Positions 1 through 6,954 are shown, counted from the stretch's first letter. The stretch: DNA of 8,483 nt from CAYGKP01 sp964350605 (GCA_964350605.1 CAYGKP010000102.1:1-8483); one strand, 5' to 3'. Program-made: numbers and translations. Notes: generated by a model from the letters alone, not told the origin.

Positions 1-2468
1 GTCTTACGCACTTCGGCGGAAATGCGGGCTTGCTCCTTCGCGTCGGGCGAAAAGCGCGAGGGGGTCAGATTCTGGCCTTCCCCCGCCAGGAATTTCTCTT
101 CCAACGATAGCACACCGCCGGAGGCCAAGGCTTCGGAGGGTTCAAAGACTTGATAGCTGCATGAGCCATCGGGGTTCCGGCTGGTAAGCAGGCCGCCCGT
201 GATTTCCAGGAAGCGGTCGGCGCCCTCGGGCCCGATCAGCGATTCGATCAGGACCTGGTCCTTCCGGGGAAATTCTTCGGTGAGCGAAAGGCCCAAACCC
301 GCCCGTTGTTGTTCGCCGAGGTCCGGCGCATCGCGCAGCATGGCTTCCAGGAAGCATTCCAGCGTGCCCCGGTCGTCGATTTTCATCACCGCGCTGGAGC
401 AGCCGTCGTCTGCTGGTTTCCCAATCAGAGGAAAGCCAAACTCCGAACCAAGCTCGTCGAGCATCCGCGCCGAATCGGTGACCCACTCAGCCCTGTCGAT
501 CAGGCGGTGGTGGGCAACAAGAATCCCTGCCTCGTGGAGGCGTTCGTTCGTCTCGTACTTGTTGATCGTGATCTGCGAGGAATCGGGCCCGGAGCCGTTG
601 TAGGGCAAGCCGAACTTCTCCAACTCCCGCTGCAACGCACCATCCTCGCCCGGACGGCCGTGCAGGGCGATGAAGACTGCTTCGTGCTGGTCGGCCAATT
701 CTTCAAACGAAAGGGGCTTTGGCTCGAAGTCCACGGCGCTGCCGTAAGTCTTGGCGATCACCGCACCCTGTTTGCGAATGGCTTCGAGCAGGGGCGTGGC
801 TTTCTTGGGCTGACTTGCGCCCTCGGCGATGTCGTCGGCGTTGTCCTTGAGGAGCAGCGGCATCGGTAAGCGGTAGAGCTTCATGGCCTCGCTGCTGCCT
901 GTCAATAGAACAGGCGTGGGCACGTACTTGGTCGACGAGGCCAGCTTCTCGTAGATGTTCCGACCGCTTTCCACCGAGATGTGCCGCTCGGACGAATAGC
1001 CACCCAAAATGACGGCGACCGGGGTGCGCGTCTCTTCGCTTTGGCGCAGCTCGGAAAGGGACGTTTCCAGTTGCGTGAGCTGTGCTTCGGTGGCCCAGAC
1101 GTTTTTGCCCGAACGCAGCCGCGCGCGCAGCGACGCATGGATGATATAGCTGAGCAATTGGCTGGGGCTCAGGCCGATCTCCGCCGCTTGGTGGAAGAAG
1201 AACGACGAGGGCAGCATGCCCGACGTGGTGTTCGGGTCGTTCAGGGTCACGTTCCCTGCCTCGTCAATGAAGCCGTCGATGCGGGCATACACGTCGCAGC
1301 CCAGGGCGGCAAAAAGGCGTTGTGCTTCCGTGCGGATGGTCTCGACTTGTGCGTCGGGCAATTCGATGGGCGTGACCTTGCGCGAGATGCCCGGGAGGTA
1401 TTTGGCGCGGTAATCGAACAGCGCGCTGCGCTTGCGGATCTCGGTGGGGGGCAGGGCGAAGGGCTTGCCTTTCTGATCTTCCAACACGATGCAGGAGAAC
1501 TCCTTGCCTTCCAGCATCGATTCGAAGAGCAGTTCCTGCTCATTCTCGGCACTTTCGAGGGTCACAAGTTCTTCGTCGACCAAGTGCTCCTCTAGGAAGG
1601 TGTACAGCTTTTCCGGGTCGAAGAAGGTTTGGCCCGCGGCACGAACCGGAAGCCCAATCCCCTCGCGGATGTCGGCGATGCGGCGTACGGCGCGCACCCG
1701 CTCGGTTTGTGACCAAGCGCGCCATTCCTGACGCAGGAGCGTAACGCGGAACAGCGAGCGTTCGCCCGCCTCGTAGAAGTGCTGTACGTCGTCGGGATTG
1801 CTTAGGACCGTTACGCCAATCGAAGAACCTTGCTGGGGCGACTTGACCACAAAGGGAAAGCCCAGTTCCGTTTTCAGGGCAGCGAACAGGGTCGCGGGGT
1901 CGCCGTGATCCCATGCTTGGCGCGATACGACGCATTGCTTGGGCCGTGGAAACCCAGCGGCGCGCATCAGGCGGTCCTGGGTGATTTTGTTCAGGCCGAT
2001 GGCCGAGGAAAGAATGCCGCAACCCGTATAGGGAATCCCCGCCCATTCGAGCATCCCTTGGATCGTGCCGTCCTCGCCGTAGGGGCCATGAAGGGTCAGG
2101 AAGGCCAGGTCGATGTGGTCCTTGAGCCCTTCGAGGGTCAGGGGTGTGCCGATACGTTTCGCGATGGCTTCCAACTCCGCCTCGCTGCGATCCGAGAGAG
2201 ATTCGATGTAGAGCTGAAAATCGTGCTTCGATTCGGGCAGGACATCCGAAGGGGGGTAAAAGTCGCGGATCGTTCCCTTGTAGAGGTAGGACCATTCCAG
2301 CAGAATCAGCCGCCCCAGGCTGTCGATGAAAATCGGAACGGGTTCGAAAAGTCGACGGTCCAGGTTGTCGTAGACCGTCCGCCCCCCCGCGAAGCTGATC
2401 TCCCGCTCGCGCGAGCGTCCGCCCATCAGAATACCGACCCGCAGCCGCCCGCTGCCCACTGCGCTCAT
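1..2468 (-). CDS. Tandem D-alanine--D-alanine ligase-like protein (two ATP-grasp modules), C-terminus beyond left edge
   Basis: Starting at ATG 2468-2466, the frame stays open to base 1: about 822 codons with no stop. Ddl enzymes join two D-alanines with ATP in the cytoplasm for peptidoglycan precursors and are usually 300-370 aa, so this is over twice the norm. Module 1 (about residues 9-450) shows GGRSREREIS (E21, like E. coli Glu15), HGPYGEDG, K209 in VVKS, GSSIG (S215), the omega-loop K356-Y357, R396-x-D398, and D411-P-N413 at the metal site (usually E-x-N). About 60 extra residues lie between 225 and 310. Module 2 begins near residue 482 with GGYSSERHIS (E494), then HGRPGEDG, K684 in GKP, GCSSAV and EEKF (K792-F793). 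Its last catalytic segment is outside the window. The gene is third in the mrp-nifU operon and its ATG shares a base with the nifU stop (TAATG). The family call is firm; the activity of module 2 is uncertain. Confidence 0.9.
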   Translation of the reverse strand, partial: MSAVGSGRLRVGILMGGRSREREISFAGGRTVYDNLDRRLFEPVPIFIDSLGRLILLEWSYLYKGTIRDFYPPSDVLPESKHDFQLYIESLSDRSEAELEAIAKRIGTPLTLEGLKDHIDLAFLTLHGPYGEDGTIQGMLEWAGIPYTGCGILSSAIGLNKITQDRLMRAAGFPRPKQCVVSRQAWDHGDPATLFAALKTELGFPFVVKSPQQGSSIGVTVLSNPDDVQHFYEAGERSLFRVTLLRQEWRAWSQTERVRAVRRIADIREGIGLPVRAAGQTFFDPEKLYTFLEEHLVDEELVTLESAENEQELLFESMLEGKEFSCIVLEDQKGKPFALPPTEIRKRSALFDYRAKYLPGISRKVTPIELPDAQVETIRTEAQRLFAALGCDVYARIDGFIDEAGNVTLNDPNTTSGMLPSSFFFHQAAEIGLSPSQLLSYIIHASLRARLRSGKNVWATEAQLTQLETSLSELRQSEETRTPVAVILGGYSSERHISVESGRNIYEKLASSTKYVPTPVLLTGSSEAMKLYRLPMPLLLKDNADDIAEGASQPKKATPLLEAIRKQGAVIAKTYGSAVDFEPKPLSFEELADQHEAVFIALHGRPGEDGALQRELEKFGLPYNGSGPDSSQITINKYETNERLHEAGILVAHHRLIDRAEWVTDSARMLDELGSEFGFPLIGKPADDGCSSAVMKIDDRGTLECFLEAMLRDAPDLGEQQRAGLGLSLTEEFPRKDQVLIESLIGPEGADRFLEITGGLLTSRNPDGSCSYQVFEPSEALASGGVLSLEEKFLAGEGQNLTPSRFSPDAKEQARISAEVRK

Positions 2469-2752
2469 TACTTCTTGGTCGTGGTGCTCAGTTTTTCCAG
2501 GCCCTTGGCCGTGATGCCTGTGATTTCAGGCACGGCTTTGCGGATCGCCTCCTCGATGCCCGCCTTAAACGTCATCTCCGACATGGGGCAGTTGCCGCAG
2601 GCCCCCAGCAGTTCGAGGTGAGCCACCTTGTCGCCATCCACTTCGAGGACTTTGACGTCGCCACCATCGGTCCTTAAATAGGGGCGGATGGAATCCAGGG
2701 CTGCGTCGACGCGCTCGGCCAGTGGTAGTTGTTCACTCATCGGTTCGCTCAT
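2468..2752 (-). CDS. NifU C-terminal-domain iron-sulfur cluster protein
   Basis: A 94-aa protein that is essentially one NifU_C (Nfu-type) domain. Such proteins bind a [4Fe-4S] cluster on a CxxC motif, usually between two subunits, and pass it to apo-proteins in the cytoplasm. The CGNCP motif (C52, C55) sits in the typical setting LLGACGNCPMSEMTF, followed by the conserved helix GIEEAIRKAVPEI; RPYLRTDGGDV near the N-terminus is also typical. The ATG at 2752-2750 shares its A with the mrp stop (TGATG), so translation is probably coupled. A second in-frame ATG at codon 5 (2740-2738) is an alternative start and would remove four residues. There is no clear Shine-Dalgarno. The last base of its TAA is the first base of the ligase ATG. 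The pairing with mrp suggests a shared Fe-S maturation role. Confidence 0.93.
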   Translation of the reverse strand: MSEPMSEQLPLAERVDAALDSIRPYLRTDGGDVKVLEVDGDKVAHLELLGACGNCPMSEMTFKAGIEEAIRKAVPEITGITAKGLEKLSTTTKK

Positions 2753-3843
2753 CAGACTTGGATTTCGACCCGTTTGGTTTCGGCCAGTTCGGCGTTCCGG
2801 ATCGCCACACGGCGGGCCACTTGTTCGGCCAATTCGCCGTAGGCTTCGGCCACTACATCGCTCCCCAACGCAGCAGGTTCCCCTGCATCGGCAGCTTCGC
2901 GGATGGCTTCCACGATCGGGATTTGACCCAATAGGGGAACATCATGTTTCGCCGCGAGGTTCTTGCCCCCGTCTTGGCCGAAGAGGTAGTACTTCTTCTC
3001 GGGCAATTCGGGCGGGCTGAAATAGGCCATATTCTCGACCACGCCGAGAACAGGCACGTTGATTTGTGGCTGTTTGAACATCTGGAGGCCCTTTTGGGCA
3101 TCCGCGATGGCCACGCGCTGTGGCGTCGTCACGATCACAGCCCCCGTGACGGGCACCGACTGGACCAGGGTCAAATGAATGTCCGAAGTGCCGGGCGGCA
3201 AGTCGATGAGCAGGTAGTCGAGTTCGCCCCACTTGCAGTCCGAGAGAAACTGCTTGAGCGCCGAGGAAGCCATGGGGCCGCGCCAGACCACCGCACTGTC
3301 CGGCGGCGCAAGGAAACCGATGGATAGCAGTTTGACCCCGTGCCGTTCGATGGGCAAGAGCCATTGCTTGCCATCCTCCTCCATGACGGCGGGGTGCGCG
3401 TCTTCCACCCCGAACATGGTCGGCACGCTGGGTCCGTAGATGTCCGCATCGACTAGGCCGACTTTCGCGCCGAGTTGGGCCAGCGAAACCGCGAGGTTTG
3501 CCGCCACCGTCGATTTGCCGACACCACCTTTGCCCGAGGCAATGGCGATGATGTTCTTCACCTCAGGGAGGAGGGGCTGGCCGCCGCGCGTGCTGGTCAC
3601 CTGGGCGGTGAACTTAATCTGGACAGTGGCCGCGGGTTCGATCTTTTGGATCGCCTTTTCGCAATCGGAACGCAGGAGTTCCTTGAGCGGACAGGCGGGC
3701 GTGGTCAGTTCCAAGGTGAAGGCCACGGCTGTGCCATCGACCTTAACGTCTTGAATCATGCCCAGGGTAACCAAGTCCTTTTTGAGGTCTGGGTCTTGGA
3801 CTGTGGAAAGTGCGTGGAGAACCTTGTCAGCGGAAAGCGACAT
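2752..3843 (-). CDS. mrp: Mrp/ApbC (NBP35-type) P-loop ATPase, iron-sulfur cluster carrier
   Basis: 363 aa, the usual length for bacterial Mrp with an N-terminal MIP18/DUF59 domain (residues about 1-85; DPDLKKDLVTLGMI, TTPACPLK). The ATPase domain follows with a deviant Walker A, GKGGVGKST (residues 104-112, signature lysine K105), then VDADIYGPSVPTMFG, VWRGPM and Walker B DLPPGTSD. Family members load and transfer Fe-S clusters in an ATP-dependent way. After ENM (270-272), where E. coli Mrp carries a CxxC, this protein reads AYFSPPELPEKKYYLFG with no cysteine. From memory this is the Bacteroidota form. Its only cysteines are in ACPL, SDCEK and SDCKW. It is the first gene of the minus-strand operon. 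The open frame extends to 5634 antisense to dnaG, but homology begins at MSLSADKV, so ATG 3843-3841 is the start. Confidence 0.95.
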   Translation of the reverse strand: MSLSADKVLHALSTVQDPDLKKDLVTLGMIQDVKVDGTAVAFTLELTTPACPLKELLRSDCEKAIQKIEPAATVQIKFTAQVTSTRGGQPLLPEVKNIIAIASGKGGVGKSTVAANLAVSLAQLGAKVGLVDADIYGPSVPTMFGVEDAHPAVMEEDGKQWLLPIERHGVKLLSIGFLAPPDSAVVWRGPMASSALKQFLSDCKWGELDYLLIDLPPGTSDIHLTLVQSVPVTGAVIVTTPQRVAIADAQKGLQMFKQPQINVPVLGVVENMAYFSPPELPEKKYYLFGQDGGKNLAAKHDVPLLGQIPIVEAIREAADAGEPAALGSDVVAEAYGELAEQVARRVAIRNAELAETKRVEIQV

Positions 3844-3850
3844 AATGAAG

Positions 3851-3876
3851 CGAAAGTAGCGATTTTTGTACCCCAA
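3851..3876 (-). promoter_or_regulatory. Candidate mrp operon promoter (TTG, 15 bp, TACTTTCG)
   Basis: TACTTTCG matches the Bacteroidota -7 consensus TAnnTTTG at all but one defined position. The -33-like TTG is present but its spacing is short by about 3-4 bases. If real, transcription would start within a few bases of the ATG, giving a near-leaderless mRNA. This is a motif reading only. Confidence 0.35.
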
Positions 3877-3885
3877 CCCCTTTCT

Positions 3886-3904
3886 GCGTAGACTGGTTCT
3901 ACGC
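3886..3904. repeat. Perfect inverted repeat GCGTAGA-N5-TCTACGC
   Basis: Two 7-base arms (3886-3892 and 3898-3904) are exact reverse complements around a 5-base centre CTGGT. The repeat sits in the divergent region, 36 bases before the dnaG GTG and upstream of the candidate mrp promoter. Its size and spacing fit a dimeric regulator operator; a small hairpin in a dnaG leader is also possible. No T-run follows, so it does not look like a terminator. Confidence 0.5.
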
Positions 3905-3939
3905 CGCGGGCAGCGGTTTTTCTCCACAGCCTCGTTTCC

Positions 3940-5865
3940 GTGATCTCCCAAGCCAAAATCGACCAAGTCCGCGCCGCCGCCGACATCCTTGAGGTGGTGG
4001 GCGAGTACGTGCAGATGAAGAAGCGCGGCTCGAACTGGTTTGGCCTGAGTCCCTTCCACGAGGAGAAGACCCCTTCGTTCTCGGTCGCGCCCCATAAAGA
4101 CATCTTCAAAGACTTCTCGACGGGCAAGGGCGGCGACGTGTTCCGCTTCCTGATGGAGTTGGAAGGCATGTCCTACGTCGAGGCGATTCGCCACCTGGCG
4201 ACCAAATACGGCATCGACCTGGAGGAGCGCGAGCAAACCGACGAGGAGAAGGAGGTTCAAAGCGAGCGCGAAAGCCTTCAAGTGGCCATGAAGTTCGCTG
4301 CTGAGTGGTATGCGAAGAATCTTTCGGAGCATCCCGAAGGCAAGTCGGTGGGCGAGAGTTACCTGCGCGAGCGGGGCATCAACCAGAAGTCGAGGGAGAC
4401 TTTTTTGATCGGCTATTCGCTGAATACCTGGGATGCCTTTCATTTGGCGGCTAAGGAGCAGCAGTACCAAGAAGACATTCTGCAGAAGGCTGGCCTGATC
4501 CAGACTAGCAAGACGGGCAATTGGATCGATCGCTTTCGGGGCCGCCTGATGTTCCCGATCCGCGACCCGGCGGGCCGGGTGGTTGGGTTCGGTGCGCGGG
4601 CACTGAAGGCCGACGACGCGCCCAAGTACCTCAACAGCTCCGAGACGCCGCTCTACAACAAGAGCAAAATCCTCTACGGCATCCACGAGGGGAAACAAGC
4701 GATCCGCAATCAGGACCTCTGTTACCTGGTCGAGGGCTACACCGACGTCATTTCCCTGCACCAAGGGGGGATCGAAAACGTGGTGGCCGCCTCTGGCACG
4801 GCCCTGACCAAGGATCAGATCAAGCTGATCAAACGCTACACCAAGAATGTGGTGGCCCTCTTTGACGGCGACCGGGCGGGCTTGGCCGCGGCGCTTCGGG
4901 GGGTGGATTTGCTGTTGGAAGAGGGCATGAGTGTCCAGGCAGTGGTCTTGCCCGATGGGGAGGACCCCGACAGCACGATCAAGAACCTGGGGCCCGAGGG
5001 CTTTCAGAAGTACCTCAGCGAGCACCGCCGCGACGCGATTGCCTTCCAGACCGAGATCGCCCTCGAATCGGTCAAAGGCGATCCGATGAAGAAGGCCGCC
5101 TTGATCGGCGAGATCGTCAAGACCATCGGCAAGGTGCAGGACCCCATCGCCCGGGCCCTCTATTTCCGCGAGTCGGCCGAACGGTTGGGAGTGGACGAAG
5201 GCTTGCTTTACGCCCAGCACAACAAGGCCAAGATTCGCGAACGGAACGACCAATCCCGCCGCGACGAAGCGGCCTATGACCTGCCCGAACCCCCCGTCGA
5301 GTTCGACCGCAGCCAGGAGTTCGAGCTGGATACCGAGGACTTCCCACAGGAGCGGGAGTTGCTTCGCCTCTTGGTCCGTTATGCGCACGAAACCTTGGGT
5401 GACGAGACGGTGGTTCAGTTTGTCTTTGCCGAGTTGGACGAGGAAGTGGAGTTCGTCGATCCGCGCTATGCGTCGCTGATCAGCTTGTACCGCCAAGGGG
5501 TCAACACGGGCGAGTGGCCGAATATCGACGCCTGGCTTCACGACGATTCGGACGAGGAACGCCGCCAGTTGCTCATTGAGCTTAGTTCGGAGACGCGCAC
5601 CGTCTCGCCCGGTTGGGCCAAGCACGGCATTCACCCCCGCTCGGAGGCCGAAAACCTAAACAAAGTGGTCCGCAAGGCCGTGCTGCACGTCAAGCAAGGG
5701 GTGGTGGTCCGCCGCTTGCGCGAGGCGGAGGCTGCCCTTCAACAAGCCGAGGCCAGCGGGGAAGAAGCCACCTTGGCCGAGGCCATGAGCCACTACCTGA
5801 TGCTCAAGCGCATTCAGGCGGCCATTGCTGCCGATAAGGACCTGGGCACCGTAGTGAACCCCTAA
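3940..5865 (+). CDS. dnaG: DNA primase DnaG, zinc-ribbon cysteines lost
   Basis: 641 aa, normal for DnaG, which makes the RNA primers for Okazaki fragments at the replication fork with DnaB helicase. The N-terminal CHC2-type domain (about 1-100) is recognisable by SPFHEEKTPSFSV and GKGGDVFRFLMELEGMSYVEA. The core follows, then the TOPRIM catalytic centre: EGYTDVI (E265), AASGTALT, FDGDRAG (D309, D311) and LPDGEDPDS (338 onward). The region after about 430 is the poorly conserved DnaB-interaction part. The zinc ligands are changed to S37, D58 and T61 while H40 remains, with the family spacing intact. From memory, loss of these cysteines is common in Bacteroidota primases. The GTG start is chosen because MISQAKID is the conserved N-terminus; no Shine-Dalgarno is present. 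The potassium channel gene follows after 49 bases. Confidence 0.96.
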   Translation: MISQAKIDQVRAAADILEVVGEYVQMKKRGSNWFGLSPFHEEKTPSFSVAPHKDIFKDFSTGKGGDVFRFLMELEGMSYVEAIRHLATKYGIDLEEREQTDEEKEVQSERESLQVAMKFAAEWYAKNLSEHPEGKSVGESYLRERGINQKSRETFLIGYSLNTWDAFHLAAKEQQYQEDILQKAGLIQTSKTGNWIDRFRGRLMFPIRDPAGRVVGFGARALKADDAPKYLNSSETPLYNKSKILYGIHEGKQAIRNQDLCYLVEGYTDVISLHQGGIENVVAASGTALTKDQIKLIKRYTKNVVALFDGDRAGLAAALRGVDLLLEEGMSVQAVVLPDGEDPDSTIKNLGPEGFQKYLSEHRRDAIAFQTEIALESVKGDPMKKAALIGEIVKTIGKVQDPIARALYFRESAERLGVDEGLLYAQHNKAKIRERNDQSRRDEAAYDLPEPPVEFDRSQEFELDTEDFPQERELLRLLVRYAHETLGDETVVQFVFAELDEEVEFVDPRYASLISLYRQGVNTGEWPNIDAWLHDDSDEERRQLLIELSSETRTVSPGWAKHGIHPRSEAENLNKVVRKAVLHVKQGVVVRRLREAEAALQQAEASGEEATLAEAMSHYLMLKRIQAAIAADKDLGTVVNP

Positions 5866-5881
5866 ATCAGCCTCCGGGCGT

Positions 5882-5911
5882 TTTGATGTTAGCGGTTAGG
5901 GCGTAGCTTCG
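5882..5911 (+). promoter_or_regulatory. Candidate channel-gene promoter (TTTG, 18 bp, TAGCTTCG)
   Basis: TTTG at 5882-5885 and TAGCTTCG at 5904-5911 are separated by 18 bases, close to the Bacteroidota -33/-7 arrangement (TTTG and TAnnTTTG). The -7 box ends just 3 bases before the ATG, so a transcript from it would begin at about the start codon (leaderless). It has the same T-to-C change (TTCG) as the candidate mrp box. Readthrough from dnaG is equally possible. Confidence 0.35.
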
Positions 5912-5914
5912 GCC

Positions 5915-6931
5915 ATGCGCCGCCGCCACAACTACCGCCGAATCGTGCTGGCCTTGAGCCTGCTGCTGCTGAGTTTCTGCATCGGCACCACGGGCTTCAT
6001 GTGGATCGAGTCCTACACCTTCACCGAGGCGATCTACATGACGGCCATCACCTTCTCGACCGTCGGGTATGGCACCATCCGCGACCTCTCGCCCGAAGGG
6101 GAGTTGTTCGTGACTCTTTATGTGATTTTCGACCTGGGGATCTACGCGTTCTTTATCTCGGTTTTCACTTCGTACATTTTCGAGGGCGAATTGTCGGATA
6201 CCCTGCGGGGCCTTCGCACCATTCGCCGAATCAAACGCATGCATAACCACGTCATCATCTGCGGCTTCGGGCGAAACGGGTCCCGCGCCGCCCGCGAATT
6301 CGACCGCGAAGGGCTTTCCTACGTGGTCATCGACCAGAACGCCGCCCTGTTGCAGGAGAGTATGGGCGAAACCAAGAAGACCAAGTACCTGACCGGCGAC
6401 GCAACCGACGAGGAAATCTTGCGCCAAGCGGGTGTTGTGAAGGCCCGCGCCATCATCACGGCCATGCCCGACGATGCGACCAACGTCTTTGTCGCCCTCA
6501 CGGCGCGGGAGCTCAATCCGAAAATTAAGATCATCGCTCGCGCAGTTCGGGAAAGTTCAGAGGCGAAGCTGCGCCGCGCCGGGGCGGACCACATTGTGAT
6601 GCCCGATGCGATTGGGGGCCACTATATGGCCAGTTTGGTCAGCAAGCCCGAGGTGGTCGAGTTCATCAACATCTTGAATGGCATGAGCGAAGAGGACGTG
6701 AAGGTGTCCGAAGTGAAGTGCGACGAGATGAAACACGACTATCACGGCCGCACAATTGCTGATTTGGAGGTCAAGACCCATTCTGGCGCGTCGATTTTGG
6801 GCCATAAGCGGGCGGGGGGCAAGTTCCAGTTCAACCCGGCGGCTATGACCGAGCTTCACGATGGCGACATCCTGATTCTGATCGGTACACGCCGCGACGT
6901 GGAGCGGTTCCAGACCTTCTACTTGGCCTGA
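5915..6931 (+). CDS. Two-TM potassium channel with cytoplasmic RCK (TrkA-N/TrkA-C) domain
   Basis: 338 aa. TM1 lies at about residues 9-29 (LALSLLLLSF), then a pore helix and the selectivity filter TVGYG (49-53), then TM2 at about 64-88. The cytoplasmic RCK domain has a Rossmann nucleotide-binding loop GFGRNG (117-122) preceded by HVIIC, an acidic residue ending the second strand (D140 in VVID), and GDATDEE. A TrkA-C-like subdomain fills about 255-338 (GRTIADLEV, LHDGDILILIGT). The layout matches MthK/YugO-type ligand-gated K+ channels in the inner membrane, where nucleotide or ions bound by RCK open the pore. The pore and RCK parts are intact, so it is likely functional; the ligand cannot be read from sequence. 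It lies 49 bases after dnaG and 39 bases before a glycosyltransferase. Confidence 0.94.
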   Translation: MRRRHNYRRIVLALSLLLLSFCIGTTGFMWIESYTFTEAIYMTAITFSTVGYGTIRDLSPEGELFVTLYVIFDLGIYAFFISVFTSYIFEGELSDTLRGLRTIRRIKRMHNHVIICGFGRNGSRAAREFDREGLSYVVIDQNAALLQESMGETKKTKYLTGDATDEEILRQAGVVKARAIITAMPDDATNVFVALTARELNPKIKIIARAVRESSEAKLRRAGADHIVMPDAIGGHYMASLVSKPEVVEFINILNGMSEEDVKVSEVKCDEMKHDYHGRTIADLEVKTHSGASILGHKRAGGKFQFNPAAMTELHDGDILILIGTRRDVERFQTFYLA

Positions 6932-6954
6932 GGATTTGCCAGTGGACGCGATTC

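Larger units (their letters stand above)
3844..3939. promoter_or_regulatory. Divergent intergenic region between mrp and dnaG
   Basis: These 96 bases must hold the promoters of both the minus-strand mrp operon and plus-strand dnaG. On the minus strand TACTTTCG (3858-3851) resembles the Bacteroidota -7 element TAnnTTTG and ends only 7 bases before the mrp ATG. The nearest TTG upstream (3876-3874) is 15 bases away, shorter than usual. On the plus strand only a weak near-match, GATTTTTG at 3861-3868, was found for dnaG. A perfect inverted repeat lies at 3886-3904. No Shine-Dalgarno precedes either start. Confidence 0.6.

Noticed and set aside
306..2621. Plus-strand open frames opposite the ligase (306-869, 981-1595, 1830-2621)
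   Set aside because: They lie fully opposite a continuous minus-strand frame with clear Ddl motifs and show no family motif. They are shadows of biased codon use.
3861..3868. GATTTTTG as a -7 box for dnaG
   Set aside because: It lacks the initial T of TAnnTTTG, has no suitable TTG upstream, and lies over 70 bases before the GTG.
3844..5634. A roughly 600-codon open frame antisense to dnaG, continuous with mrp, as if Mrp had a long N-terminal extension
   Set aside because: Mrp homology begins at MSLSADKV (3843) and the antisense part has no recognisable domain. dnaG on the opposite strand is unmistakable. Long antisense frames are expected from codon bias in GC-rich genes.
5871..5885. Possible terminator after dnaG (GCC-TCCG-GGC followed by GTTTT)
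   Set aside because: The stem is only about 3 bp, too weak to call. Part of the T-run also forms the TTTG of the promoter candidate.
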